From contig NZ_JAPEMT010000005.1 of the NCBI RefSeq assembly GCF_026342435.1, forward strand, positions 1-64,000: a stretch of 64,000 bases of DNA, in the 5' to 3' direction. Position numbers and translations under genes: made by a program. The notes beneath the pieces were generated by a model, which was not told the DNA's origin, made no database searches, and worked only from the letters and a program-made list of their open reading frames with translations. Shown here in pieces: positions 41,889 through 50,821 of the stretch (its first letter is position 1; each line of letters opens with the position of its first letter). The DNA is from Streptomyces sp. NBC_00237. GTDB lineage: Bacteria > Actinomycetota > Actinomycetes > Streptomycetales > Streptomycetaceae.

Positions 41889-42527
41889 ATGACCACGGAT
41901 CAGACGTCACCCCAGCCCCCGCCCCCGGCGTCCGAAGGGGGCCCGCAGTGGGGCCCGCGCCCCGAGGAGGGGCCGCTGCACCGGCTCGGCAAGGGGGCCT
42001 GGCAGGCGGTGCTCGCCGCCGGTCTCGCCGCACTCGTCCTGGGTGTCATGGTGCTCGCCTGGCCGGGCGCCACGCTCGTGGCCGTCGCCGCGCTCTTCGG
42101 TGTCTACCTGCTGGTCAGCGGCGTGATGCAACTGGTCGCGGCCTTCGGCACCCATGTCTCCACGGCGTTGCGGGTGATGGCCTTCATCAGTGGCGCGCTG
42201 TCGATCCTGCTGGGCCTGTTCTGCTTCCGCGGTGCGATGCAGTCGCTGCTGCTGCTCGCCCTGTGGATCGGCATCGGCTGGCTGTTCCGCGGCATCACCC
42301 AGACGATCGCCGCCGCCTCCGACTCCGCGGTCCCCGCCCGCGGCTGGCAGATCTGCCTCGGCATCCTCACCGCCATCGGCGGCGTCGTGCTGATCGCGTC
42401 ACCGCTGAGCTCGGTCGCCGTGCTCACCGTCCTCGGCGGCTGCTGGCTGCTCGCGGTCGGCGTCGTCGAGATCATCACGGCCTTCAGCATCCGCAGCAAG
42501 GCGCGCAAGGTGCCGCGCGAGCTCTGA
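41889..42527 (+). CDS. HdeD-family membrane protein
   Basis: A 212-residue protein with a disordered proline-rich head (1-30) and six hydrophobic helices of the HdeD/DUF308 type (AALVLGVMVLAWPGATLVAV, ALFGVYLLVSGVMQLVAAFG, ILTAIGGVVLIASPLSSVAV). E. coli HdeD acts in acid resistance at high cell density; the actinobacterial role is unknown. ATG 41889 with GGAGG 9 bases upstream. Divergent from the aspT operon. Confidence 0.85.
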   Translation: MTTDQTSPQPPPPASEGGPQWGPRPEEGPLHRLGKGAWQAVLAAGLAALVLGVMVLAWPGATLVAVAALFGVYLLVSGVMQLVAAFGTHVSTALRVMAFISGALSILLGLFCFRGAMQSLLLLALWIGIGWLFRGITQTIAAASDSAVPARGWQICLGILTAIGGVVLIASPLSSVAVLTVLGGCWLLAVGVVEIITAFSIRSKARKVPREL

Positions 42528-42546
42528 AGCACCCCGTGAAGCAGGC

Positions 42547-42577
42547 CCCCCGACCGGCCGTCAGGCCGGATCGGGGG
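42547..42577 (+). terminator. hdeD-type gene terminator
   Basis: CCCCCGACCGGCC pairs with GGCCGGATCGGGGG around GTCA, followed shortly by GTTTTCGG. It isolates the upstream gene from the iron operon. Confidence 0.8.
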
Positions 42578-42596
42578 AGGGCGTTTTCGGCCAAGT

Positions 42597-42615
42597 TTAG
42601 GTTAGGCTAACCTTC
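42597..42615 (+). promoter_or_regulatory. Iron box (DmdR/IdeR operator)
   Basis: TTAGGTTAGGCTAACCTTC agrees with the actinobacterial iron-box consensus TTAGGTTAGGCTAACCTAA at 17 of 19 positions. It ends 5 bases before the GTG of the ABC operon, so iron-bound DmdR1-type repressor would block the promoter when iron is plentiful. Confidence 0.93.
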
Positions 42616-42620
42616 AGTAC

Positions 42621-43589
42621 GTGAAAGCCGGTGAAGAACTTCCGCAGGCCGCGACCCCCCGTGGCCACACCCTCTCCGCCACGGGCGTGACGGTGGCGTA
42701 CGACGGTGTCGACGTCGTGCACGAGGCGTCCCTGGAGCTTTCGCCCGGCCAGGTCACCGTCCTGGTCGGGCCGAACGGCAGCGGAAAGTCGACGCTGCTG
42801 CGCACCGTCGCCCGCCTCCAGCAGGCGCGGCACGCGGCGCTCACCCTCGACGAGGGCACCGACGGCCTGGCGCTGAGCCCCCGTGAGTTCTCGCGGCACG
42901 TCGCCCTGCTGACCCAGGGACGGCCCACGCCCAGCGGGCTCTCCGTACGGGACGTCGTGGACTTCGGGCGCTACCCCTACCGGGGGCGCTGGGGCAAGGC
43001 CGACCCGGGCGGCCGGGAGGCAGTGGACCGGGCGCTGGCGATGACCGGCGTCACCGAACTCGCCGAACGCGGTGTCGAGCACCTGTCCGGCGGTCAGCTC
43101 CAGCGGGTGTGGCTCGCGGGGTGCCTCGCGCAGGAGACCGGCGTACTGCTCCTCGACGAGCCGACGACGTATCTCGATCTGCGCTACCAGGTCGAACTGC
43201 TCGATCTGATAAGGGACTTGGCCGACGACCACGGCATCGCCGTCGGCGTCGTGCTGCACGACCTCGACCAGACCGCGGCCATCGCGGACCGGATCGTCCT
43301 GCTCAGGTCGGGCCGGGTCGTCGCGGACGGCACCCCCGAGGACGTCCTCACCCCGGAACGGCTGACCGACACGTACGGCATCCGCATCGAGGTCTCCACC
43401 GACCCGCTCACCGGACGGCTGCGCACCCGTGCCATCGGCCGCCACCACACCCGGCGGACCCCCGACGGCGTACGCATGCTGGACAGCGACAGCGCGCGGG
43501 AGGACACCGCCGCGCAGGGCGAAACCGCCGCGCGGGGTACCAGATCCGCGCAGGCCGACGAGCCCGCTCAGGCCGGGAACCGCGCGTAG
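42621..43589 (+). CDS. Ferric-siderophore ABC transporter ATP-binding protein
   Basis: A 322-residue FepC/FecE-type ATPase. Walker A (VGPNGSGKST, residues 50-59), the Q-loop (ALLTQGRPTPSG), the signature LSGGQLQRVWLAG, Walker B (VLLLDEPTTYLD) and the H-loop histidine (GVVLHDLDQ) are all present. The C-terminal ~55 residues are low-complexity and outside the fold. The GTG at 42621 follows the iron box with no room for a ribosome site, implying leaderless mRNA. First gene of the ATPase-lipoprotein-permease operon. Confidence 0.9.
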   Translation: MKAGEELPQAATPRGHTLSATGVTVAYDGVDVVHEASLELSPGQVTVLVGPNGSGKSTLLRTVARLQQARHAALTLDEGTDGLALSPREFSRHVALLTQGRPTPSGLSVRDVVDFGRYPYRGRWGKADPGGREAVDRALAMTGVTELAERGVEHLSGGQLQRVWLAGCLAQETGVLLLDEPTTYLDLRYQVELLDLIRDLADDHGIAVGVVLHDLDQTAAIADRIVLLRSGRVVADGTPEDVLTPERLTDTYGIRIEVSTDPLTGRLRTRAIGRHHTRRTPDGVRMLDSDSAREDTAAQGETAARGTRSAQADEPAQAGNRA

Positions 43590-43704
43590 CGCCGTACCAC
43601 CCCAGACTTCTCCGTCCCCGTACGACCACCCCGTACAACCACTCCGTACGACCCCCAGCAGAATCGCGCACCCCCGCGCACTTCGAAAGGCTCAAGTCCC
43701 CGTC

Positions 43705-44694
43705 ATGAGACGACACCTCCTCCTCGCCGCCGCAGCCACCACCACGGCCGTCCTCGCCCTCAGCGCCTGCGGCACCACGGAGCCCGCCGCGGACAAGAAG
43801 AAGGAGACGAAGGCCGCCGAGGCCATCACGCTCACCGGCGCCGACGGCAAGACGGTCAAGCTCGACGCCCCCGCCAAGAAGGTCGTCGGCACCGAGTGGG
43901 ACGTCGTCGAGCAGCTCGTGTCGCTCGGCGTCGAGCCGGTCGGCGTCGCCGACATCAAGGGCTACAACGACTGGGACAAGGCCGCCCCCCTGACGAAGTC
44001 CCCGAAGGACATCGGCACCCGCGGCGAGCCCAGCATGGACACCGTCGCCGCCCTCGCGCCCGACCTGATCGTGGCCACCACGGACCTGCCGCCGGCCGCC
44101 GTCAAGCAGCTGGAGAAGGTCGCCCCGGTCCTGACCCTGAAGGGTGCCGACGCCAAGGACCCCATCGGCACCATGACGAACAAGCTGGACCTGATCGGCA
44201 AGGCCACCGGCACCACGGCCAAGGCCGACGAGCTCAAGAAGGGCTTCGAGACCAAGCTCTCCACCGCCAAGGCGGAACTGGAGAAGGCCGGGCACAAGGG
44301 CACCAAGTTCGCCTTCGCCGATGGCTACCTCACCGGCAACCAGGTCGGCATCCGCCCCTTCACCAGCGGCTCGCTGATCGGCGCGGTCAACGACAAGCTC
44401 GGCCTGGTGAACCCCTGGAAGGTCGAGGGCGACAAGGACTACGGTCTGGGCAAGGCCGACGTCGAGGGCCTCACCAAGCTCGACAAGGACACCGAGTTCG
44501 CCTACATCTCCAACGAGGCGGACAAGAGCAGCACCGTCTTCGACGGCACGCTCAAGGACAACGCCGTGTGGAAGTCCCTGCCGTTCGTCAAGGGCAACAA
44601 GGTGCACCGCCTGCCCGACGGCGTGTGGATGTTCGGCGGCACCGCGTCGATGGAGAAGTACGTCGACTCCGTCGTCACCGCGCTGAAGAAGTAA
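43705..44694 (+). CDS. Ferric-siderophore substrate-binding lipoprotein
   Basis: A 329-residue secreted lipoprotein. Signal peptide MRRHLLLAAAATTTAVLALS followed by the lipobox cysteine (LSAC, Cys about residue 22), then a FhuD/FepB-type helical-backbone binding fold (KVVGTEWDVVEQLVSLGVEP; GLVNPWKVEGDKDYGLGKAD). It captures a ferri-siderophore outside the membrane and hands it to the permease. ATG 43705. The siderophore type is unknown. Confidence 0.9.
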   Translation: MRRHLLLAAAATTTAVLALSACGTTEPAADKKKETKAAEAITLTGADGKTVKLDAPAKKVVGTEWDVVEQLVSLGVEPVGVADIKGYNDWDKAAPLTKSPKDIGTRGEPSMDTVAALAPDLIVATTDLPPAAVKQLEKVAPVLTLKGADAKDPIGTMTNKLDLIGKATGTTAKADELKKGFETKLSTAKAELEKAGHKGTKFAFADGYLTGNQVGIRPFTSGSLIGAVNDKLGLVNPWKVEGDKDYGLGKADVEGLTKLDKDTEFAYISNEADKSSTVFDGTLKDNAVWKSLPFVKGNKVHRLPDGVWMFGGTASMEKYVDSVVTALKK

Positions 44695-44716
44695 CGACGG
44701 GACACGCGTAAACACC

Positions 44717-46795
44717 ATGGCCGTCACCACCACCGCACCCGCCGCCCCCACCCCGGCGGCGACCTCCCGGAAGGGCGGCGCGGTAGCGGTGACGGCCGTG
44801 CTCGTCCTGCTGGTCGCCGTCCTCGCCGTCGCCGACATCACCCAGGGCACCGCCCACGTCGGTCCCGGCGAGGTCTTCAAGGCGCTCACCGGGCAGGCGG
44901 ACTCCGCGGATTCCTCCGTCGTCCTCGCCTCCCGGCTGCCGCGCATGGTCGCCGGAATCCTCGTCGGCGCGGTCCTCGGCATGGCGGGCTGCGCCCTGCA
45001 GGCCGTCAGCCGCAACGTCCTCGCCTCGCCGGACACCCTCGCCATCAACGCCGGTTCCTACCTGGCGCTCGGGATCGTCGCCACGACCGGTCTCTCGCTG
45101 CCGATGTTCGCCTCCTCCGGCGTCGCCTTCGTCGGCGGCCTCGCCGCCGCGGCGATCGTCCTGGGCATGTCCGGACTCGGCGCGGGCACCGTCCGGCTGG
45201 TCCTCGCGGGCACCGCCCTCACCCTCGGCCTGACCGCCGTCACCGAGGGACTGCTGCTGCTGTTCCCCGTGGAGACGGAGGGGCTCCACCAGTGGAACCA
45301 GGGCAGCATCGCCCAGAACGGCTTCGGCGGAGTGCTGGGCATGCTGCCGATGCTCGTCGTCGGACTCGTCGGACTCATGCTGGTGGCCCGCCGGGTCGAC
45401 GCGCTGGCGCTCGGCGACGACGCCGCCCGGGGCCTGGGCGTCAACGTACGCGCCACCCGCGTGATCACCGTCGTGCTCGCCGCGCTGCTGTCCGCGGCGG
45501 CCGTCACCCTCGCCGGACCGATCGGCTTCGTCGGCCTGGTCGCCCCGGCCGTCGTCCGGGTCCTGGCCCGCCGCTACCGTGAGTTCGCCAAGGTCCGGGG
45601 CAACGTCACGGCCTCCGCACTCACCGGCATCCTCCTGGTCCTCGCCTCGGACGTCGCGCTGCGCACGCTGGTGTCCGCGGACACCTCGGTGGGCGTGCCG
45701 ACCGGCGTCGTCACGAGCCTCGTCGGCGCGGTCTTCCTGGTCACCCTCGCCACCCGGGGCCGCGACCTGGGCGCCGCGTCCCCGCCGGACAAGCTGCGCA
45801 TCCGCAGCCGTACGGTCTTCGTCACCGTGACGGCCACCCTCGTCGTGGTCCTGGTCGTCCTCGTGATCGCCTCCGTGCTGCTCGGCGACTCCATGCTGCT
45901 GCTCGGCGACGTCGTGAACTGGGCGCAGAACAACGCGGGCCGGGCCGTCACCTTCGTCCTGGACACCCGGGTGCCCCGCGTCTGCGCCGCGCTCCTCGCG
46001 GGCGCCGCGCTGGCACTGGCGGGCACCCTCATCCAGGCCGTCACCCGCAACCCGCTCGCCGAGCCCGGCGTCATGGGCGTGTCCGGCGGGGCGGCGCTGG
46101 GGGCGGTGCTCCTGGTGACGTCCGTGCCGCTGGCCGGTCCTGCGGAGATGGCGGTCGCGGCCTTCGCGGGTGCGGCCGTCGCCGCCGTCATCGTGTTCGG
46201 CCTGTCCGCACGCGGCGGCTTCCAGCAGAACCGCCTGGTCCTGGTCGGCATGGGCGTCGCCACCGCGACCACCGCGCTGATCAGCCTCCTCATCGTCCTC
46301 ACCGACCCGTTCAACGCCACCAAGGCGCTGACCTGGCTGTCCGGTTCGACGTACGGGAGGAGCTTCCCGGACCTGGTGCCGCTGGGCGTCTTCCTGCTCC
46401 TGGGCCTCGTGGTGGCGTTCGTACGGCGGACCGAACTGGACCTCATCTCCCTCGACGAGGACACCCCGCGCCTGCTCGGCCTCGGCCTGTCCCGGTCCCG
46501 GCTCGGCCTCCTCGCGCTCGGCGTGCTGCTGAGCGCGGCGGCCGTCGCCGCCGCCGGAACCATCGCCTTCGTCGGCCTGGTCGCCCCGCACGCGGCCCGC
46601 GCCCTGGTCGGCCGCAGGCACGTACGGGTGGTGCCGGTGGCGGTGCTGCTCGGTGCGGTGCTGGTGGGCGCGGCGGACGTGATCGGCCGGACCGTCATCG
46701 CTCCGGCCCAGGTCGGCGCGGGCATCGTCACCGCGATCATCGGCACGCCGTACTTCCTGTGGCTGCTGGCACGCAGCCGGGCGGACGCGCGCTAG
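44717..46795 (+). CDS. Ferric-siderophore ABC permease, fused two-domain FecCD
   Basis: A 692-residue membrane protein consisting of two FecCD/BtuC-like permeases in one chain: the first about residues 20-340 (RLPRMVAGILVGAVLGMAGC, GPIGFVGLVAPAVVRVLARR), the second about 365-690 (RVPRVCAALLAGAALALAGT, GTIAFVGLVAPHAARALVGR). Each half has the RxPR and G-x-FVGLVAPH-type motifs that contact the ATPase. Most siderophore importers use two separate subunits; the fused form resembles FhuB. ATG 44717, 22 bases after the lipoprotein gene. Last gene of the operon. Confidence 0.93.
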   Translation: MAVTTTAPAAPTPAATSRKGGAVAVTAVLVLLVAVLAVADITQGTAHVGPGEVFKALTGQADSADSSVVLASRLPRMVAGILVGAVLGMAGCALQAVSRNVLASPDTLAINAGSYLALGIVATTGLSLPMFASSGVAFVGGLAAAAIVLGMSGLGAGTVRLVLAGTALTLGLTAVTEGLLLLFPVETEGLHQWNQGSIAQNGFGGVLGMLPMLVVGLVGLMLVARRVDALALGDDAARGLGVNVRATRVITVVLAALLSAAAVTLAGPIGFVGLVAPAVVRVLARRYREFAKVRGNVTASALTGILLVLASDVALRTLVSADTSVGVPTGVVTSLVGAVFLVTLATRGRDLGAASPPDKLRIRSRTVFVTVTATLVVVLVVLVIASVLLGDSMLLLGDVVNWAQNNAGRAVTFVLDTRVPRVCAALLAGAALALAGTLIQAVTRNPLAEPGVMGVSGGAALGAVLLVTSVPLAGPAEMAVAAFAGAAVAAVIVFGLSARGGFQQNRLVLVGMGVATATTALISLLIVLTDPFNATKALTWLSGSTYGRSFPDLVPLGVFLLLGLVVAFVRRTELDLISLDEDTPRLLGLGLSRSRLGLLALGVLLSAAAVAAAGTIAFVGLVAPHAARALVGRRHVRVVPVAVLLGAVLVGAADVIGRTVIAPAQVGAGIVTAIIGTPYFLWLLARSRADAR

Positions 46796-46801
46796 AGACG
46801 G

Positions 46802-46846
46802 CCGAAGGGGGGGCGGACCGGAGCACTCCGGTCCGCCCCCCTTCGG
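46802..46846. terminator. Bidirectional terminator
   Basis: A very strong hairpin: CCGAAGGGGGGGCGGACCGG pairs with its complement ending CCCCCCTTCGG around a CA loop (one unpaired G). It ends both the iron-uptake operon and the converging VOC gene. Confidence 0.9.
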
Positions 46847-46852
46847 CGTGCC

Positions 46853-47242
46853 TCAGGGCTGGGTCGCGATCTGGACCAGGTTGCCGCAGGTGTCGTCCAG
46901 TACGGCGACCCATACCGGCCCCGCCTCCATCGGGTCCACGGTGAAGCGCACCCCGAGCGCGCTCAGCCGCTCGAATTCCGCCTTCACGTCGTCCACGGCG
47001 AACTGCACGGCCGGGATGCCGTCCGCGAACAGCGCGGTCTTGTACGCCTTCGCGGCGGGGTGCATGTCGGGCTCCAGCAGCAGCTCGGTGCCCTCGGGGT
47101 TCTCCGGCGAGACCACGGTCAGCCAGCGGGCTTCCCCGCCCACCGGGACGTCGTGCTTCTTCACGAAGCCCAGCGTGTCGGCGTAGAAGCTCAGGGCCTT
47201 GGCCTGGTCGTCGACGAAGACGCTGGTCATGTTGATCCGCAT
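46853..47242 (-). CDS. VOC-superfamily protein (glyoxalase/bleomycin-resistance fold)
   Basis: A 129-residue protein of two beta-alpha-beta-beta-beta units (MTSVFVDDQAKALSFYADTL, GTELLLEPDMHPAAKAYKTA, VQFAVDDVKAEFERLSALGV, DDTCGNLVQIATQP). Family members include dioxygenases, isomerases and drug-binding proteins. The usual metal ligands are only partly present. It may be a self-resistance or housekeeping gene; it runs opposite to the biosynthetic cluster and is separated by 730 bases. Confidence 0.85.
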   Translation of the reverse strand: MRINMTSVFVDDQAKALSFYADTLGFVKKHDVPVGGEARWLTVVSPENPEGTELLLEPDMHPAAKAYKTALFADGIPAVQFAVDDVKAEFERLSALGVRFTVDPMEAGPVWVAVLDDTCGNLVQIATQP

Positions 47243-47972
47243 GCGGTGCTCTCCAGGGGTCGGTTGCGGGCCTTCGTCAGCGATTGTGCTCCGTGCCGCC
47301 CGGGCGCGCCCTTCGGCCGGACCGGGTGCCAGGTGGTCACGTCAGGCCAATACGCATATGCCTTAAGCATGTGCGAATTCTGTGCGGCCCTGGTTTCCGA
47401 CTGCATTCCGGCCAATCCGGCTGGCGATGGTCCTTTCGCGGGCGGCTGCCGGGGCGGGTGCGCGGAGAGGAGAGGCGTCCGTCCGGATAGCGGTGAACGC
47501 CGCCTCTTCGTGTACACGTGTCAGGGCGACGAACTGGTACAGCGGGATTCCGTCGACGGGGCGACGCCCCGGCGGGAGAAGAGCGGGCCCGGATACGCGC
47601 TTCAGTGAAAGCGGCCGGAATGCCCGAATTGGTAAAACCATCGAATCAGCCACCCCGTGCCGCTTGTGATGTGGCACACAATTGACCCCGGCGGTGGCTC
47701 AAGTTTCACTCGATCCGCTCGACCGTTCCCGGCACGCCAGGGGGCGGGAGAGCACGGGGGATTTACTCACGGATGTCGCGTCGGCCCGTTTCGCCGACGC
47801 GGGATGCGAGAGGTGCGGATCGATCAGTGGTGAGCACATTCCCCTTGGCATGTCCGGATCCCCCGTGGATTCGGCCGCCCTGCGAGGCGCGTTCCACTCA
47901 TAACCAACTACTGATCACGCTGCGACGGAAAGCGCGTCGCAACCTCACCTTTATTTTGAGGGAGTACGGCCG
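47243..47972 (+). promoter_or_regulatory. 730-base leader region of the biosynthetic cluster
   Basis: No convincing gene on either strand, although 47370-47600 keeps several frames open by composition. A lower-GC stretch at 47880-47960 (ACTGATCACGCTGCGAC... to TTTATTTTGAGGGAG) probably contains the promoter of the first cluster gene. The inverted repeat at 47664-47681 is listed separately. Confidence 0.55.
47664..47681. promoter_or_regulatory. Possible operator: TTGTG-N8-CACAA
   Basis: TTGTGATGTGGCACACAA, with 5-bp inverted arms and an 8-base centre, about 300 bases before the first cluster gene. It has the form of a regulator site, but a single short repeat gives only weak support. Confidence 0.35.
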
Positions 47973-49313
47973 GTGTTACGACGCGTCACGGAGAAATACG
48001 TCGAGGAATGCAGTGCCCCGGATTCACGGCTGCGCCATGCCGCGCACGAGATGAATCTCCCGGCCACCTACGGAGAGTCCTACGGGCGGCTGATGCTCGA
48101 CCGGCCGCTGTTCGCCTCGGAGTCCGAGATCAGCGGGTTCGCGGCGGACCTGTCCGGACTCTTCGACATCCTCACGTCGTTGCCCGCCCGGCTCTTCGGC
48201 GGCGACCTGCGGCGCTACTGCGACGCACTCGGGATGGACGGGCGCCTCGCCGAGCTGATGTGCCGGGGCGCGAGCGGACGGCCGCCGCTGTACGCGAGGG
48301 CCGACGCCTATCACGACGGGTCCGCGTTCAAGCTGCTGGAGCTCAACATCGGCAGCCAGCTCGGCGGTACGGACTTCGCGCAGCTCAACCGTGCGTTCCT
48401 GGACGTGCCCGCCTTCAAGGAATTCGCCCAGGAGCACCGGCTCGGGCACATCGACACCCTCGCCAGGCTCACCCGTACCCTGCGGGAAACGGGCGGCACG
48501 GTCACCGACGGGGAACCCGTGGTGGCCCTGATCGAGGCCAGGGGCGGGATCGACGCCCACCGGCACGTCTTCGACGCCCTGCGCGAGGCGATGCTCGACC
48601 ACGGCGTACGGCTGCTCCTGGGCGAGGTCCAGGAACTGGGCGAGCGCAACGGCAAGGTCACCCTGCGCGGGGCCCCGCTGGACGTGGTGCTCCGCTACTT
48701 CGTCGCGAGCGAGGTGGCCGACGACCGGGCGGGACAAGACAGCCTCGACCTGCTCGTCCGGGCGCACCACGCGGGCCGGACCGTGCTGTACACCCCCCTC
48801 GAAGGGGCGATGTTCGCGAGCAAGGGGAGCCTGGCGCTCCTGCACGACCCCCGGACCCGGGAGACCTTCTCCCCGGCGGAGCACGCCGTCGTCGACCGCG
48901 TCATGCCCTGGACCCGGCTGCTCGGCGCGGACAGACACACCGCGGCTCAGCACGCGGAACTGCTGGACCGCTGCCGGGAGCAGCAGGAGGACCTCGTCCT
49001 GAAGCCGGGCGTCGGCCACGGCGGCGTCGGCACCGTGATCGGACACGAGGTCACCGAGGAGCAGTGGCGGCAGGCGCTCCTGGACCGGGCCGCCGGAGAC
49101 CACGTGGTCCAAGAACGCGTCCGGCCGGTGCCGGAACCCGTCGTGGACGCGGAGACCGGGGCCGTGGCGGACTGGGTCGCGAACTGGGGCGTCTTCGTGG
49201 ACACCGGCGGCTACGCGGGCGGCTTCGTACGTGCCCTCAAGCCGGACGACGGCGCGGTCGTCGCCTTCGCGAACCCCGGCACCCGCAGCACCTGCGTGTT
49301 CACCGCCCCCTGA
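47973..49313 (+). CDS. ATP-grasp enzyme of the glutathionylspermidine-synthase/circularly permuted type
   Basis: A 446-residue probable carboxylate-amine ligase. An N-terminal pre-ATP-grasp region (1-170; LYARADAYHDGSAFKLLELN, IGSQLGGTDFAQLNR) leads to an ATP-grasp C-terminal part (about 325-440; EDLVLKPGVGHGGVGTVIGH, DHVVQERVRPVPEPVVD). GTG at 47973 has GAGGGAG exactly 8 bases upstream. Codon 2 is TTA, which is rare in Streptomyces and read only by the bldA tRNA. It opens the cluster, 188 bases ahead of the next ATP-grasp gene. The exact substrates are unknown. Confidence 0.78.
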   Translation: MLRRVTEKYVEECSAPDSRLRHAAHEMNLPATYGESYGRLMLDRPLFASESEISGFAADLSGLFDILTSLPARLFGGDLRRYCDALGMDGRLAELMCRGASGRPPLYARADAYHDGSAFKLLELNIGSQLGGTDFAQLNRAFLDVPAFKEFAQEHRLGHIDTLARLTRTLRETGGTVTDGEPVVALIEARGGIDAHRHVFDALREAMLDHGVRLLLGEVQELGERNGKVTLRGAPLDVVLRYFVASEVADDRAGQDSLDLLVRAHHAGRTVLYTPLEGAMFASKGSLALLHDPRTRETFSPAEHAVVDRVMPWTRLLGADRHTAAQHAELLDRCREQQEDLVLKPGVGHGGVGTVIGHEVTEEQWRQALLDRAAGDHVVQERVRPVPEPVVDAETGAVADWVANWGVFVDTGGYAGGFVRALKPDDGAVVAFANPGTRSTCVFTAP

Positions 49314-49501
49314 CCCCCGGCCCCGCAGTTCCCCCGGGTGAACCGCGCATCCCCTCCCGCCCGCCGCCTCATCCGGAGAGTCCGCCCGCCCACGGCCGAC
49401 CGTCCGCAGACCGTCCTGCCTCCAGCCCGGAGACACCCCCTCCTCCGGGGCATCGCCATGGCGCCGCACACCGTGCCGCGCCTGTGAAGGGAGCTCGCGG
49501 C

Positions 49502-50821
49502 ATGACCCGAAACCCCCGGGATGCCATGGAACGACGACCGCACGTCGTGGTCGTCAACCAGTGGAAAGAGCACTACGCCGACTACGCCCGCTACCTGAAC
49601 CACACGACCCACCGCGTCACCTACATCACCACTCCGGTGGGACGCGGTTGCGTCCCCCCGGCAGCCGCCGAGGTCGCGCTCGTCGAGTCCACCGGCGATC
49701 TGGCCGAGGTCCGCACCGCGCTGGACGGACTCGTCCGGCGGCACGGACCCGTGCGGCGCATCGTCGCCCTCAAGGAGGGGGACCTCCTGGTCGCCGCCCA
49801 ACTGCGCGCGGACCGGGGGCTGCCCGGGCCACGGCCCGCCGACCTCCTGGCGTTCCGGGACAAGTACGTGATGTGCACGGCGGTCGCCGACGCCGGTCTG
49901 CCGGTACCCGTGTTCACCGCCGCCGGCGACCACGACTCGGTACGCGCGTTCGCGGAACTGGCCGGATGGCCGCTGGTGGTCAAACCGAGGGTCGGCGGCT
50001 CCAGCGACGGCGTCGTGGTGCTCGCGGGCCCCGGCGACCTGGCCCGGCTGCCCGACTTCACCGAACCGATGCTCGTCCAGGCGTTCAACCCGCACCCGAT
50101 CTACCACGTCGACGGCGTGTTCGACGGCCGGGCTCCGACCTGCCTGCGGGCCTCCCGCTACATCAACAGCTGCCTCGGGTTCCGCGACGGCACCTTCCTC
50201 GGTTCCGTGGAGGAGGACGACCCCCGGATCGTGCGGGCGATCGAGACCTCGGCCACGGCCTTCCTCGGCGCGCTGACGGGGGCGCCGACGCCGTTCCACC
50301 TGGAACTGTTCGTCGAACGCCGGGGCGAGGACGTGACCTGCACCTTCCTGGAGGTCGGGGCCCGTGTCGGCGGCGCGGAGATCCCCTTCCTCTGGCGCGA
50401 ACTGCACGGCTACGACCTCATGCGGGCCGCGTTCGACCTCCAGGCCACCGGGACCACGGGAACGGCGCCCCCGCCGCGTGCGGCCTCCGGCCCGGTCGGC
50501 GGCTGGCTGCTGGTCCCCGCCCCCACCGCCCGGCCCTGCCTGATCACCGAGGCCACCTCGATGGTCGGCCGCCGGCCCGGCCCCTACGCCGAAGCACTCC
50601 TGAGCCCCGGTGAGGTACTGCCCGCCGCGGACGCCTACTACGAGCACGTCGGCGGGCGGTTCCGCTTCCGCGGCACGAGCAGCGCCGAGGTGGAGCGGGC
50701 GCTCGCCGCGACGGCCACCCGGTTCAGGGTGAGCGCCGCCCCCGTACCACCCGCCGAGCAAGCCGCCCCCGTACCACCCGCCGAGCAACCGGCCTACCGC
50801 ATACCCGAGGTGACAAGGTGA
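49502..50821 (+). CDS. ATP-grasp carboxylate-amine ligase
   Basis: A 439-residue ligase with a biotin-carboxylase-like ATP-grasp fold: FRDKYVMCTAVADAGLPVPV (about 119-138), PLVVKPRVGGSSDGVVVLAG (about 158-177), HLELFVERRGEDVTCTFLEV, GARVGGAEIPFLWRE. Such enzymes activate a carboxylate as an acyl phosphate and join it to an amine or hydroxyl. The C-terminus has a tandem duplication of APVPPAEQ near residue 415-430. ATG 49502 follows AAGGGAG. Its stop overlaps the next start (GTGA). It begins the main biosynthetic operon. Confidence 0.85.
   Translation: MTRNPRDAMERRPHVVVVNQWKEHYADYARYLNHTTHRVTYITTPVGRGCVPPAAAEVALVESTGDLAEVRTALDGLVRRHGPVRRIVALKEGDLLVAAQLRADRGLPGPRPADLLAFRDKYVMCTAVADAGLPVPVFTAAGDHDSVRAFAELAGWPLVVKPRVGGSSDGVVVLAGPGDLARLPDFTEPMLVQAFNPHPIYHVDGVFDGRAPTCLRASRYINSCLGFRDGTFLGSVEEDDPRIVRAIETSATAFLGALTGAPTPFHLELFVERRGEDVTCTFLEVGARVGGAEIPFLWRELHGYDLMRAAFDLQATGTTGTAPPPRAASGPVGGWLLVPAPTARPCLITEATSMVGRRPGPYAEALLSPGEVLPAADAYYEHVGGRFRFRGTSSAEVERALAATATRFRVSAAPVPPAEQAAPVPPAEQPAYRIPEVTR

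Noticed and set aside
47060..47677. Open frames on both strands in the cluster leader (for example 47363-47677 reverse)
   Set aside because: Partly antisense to the VOC gene; no ribosome sites, no family resemblance, uneven codon bias.
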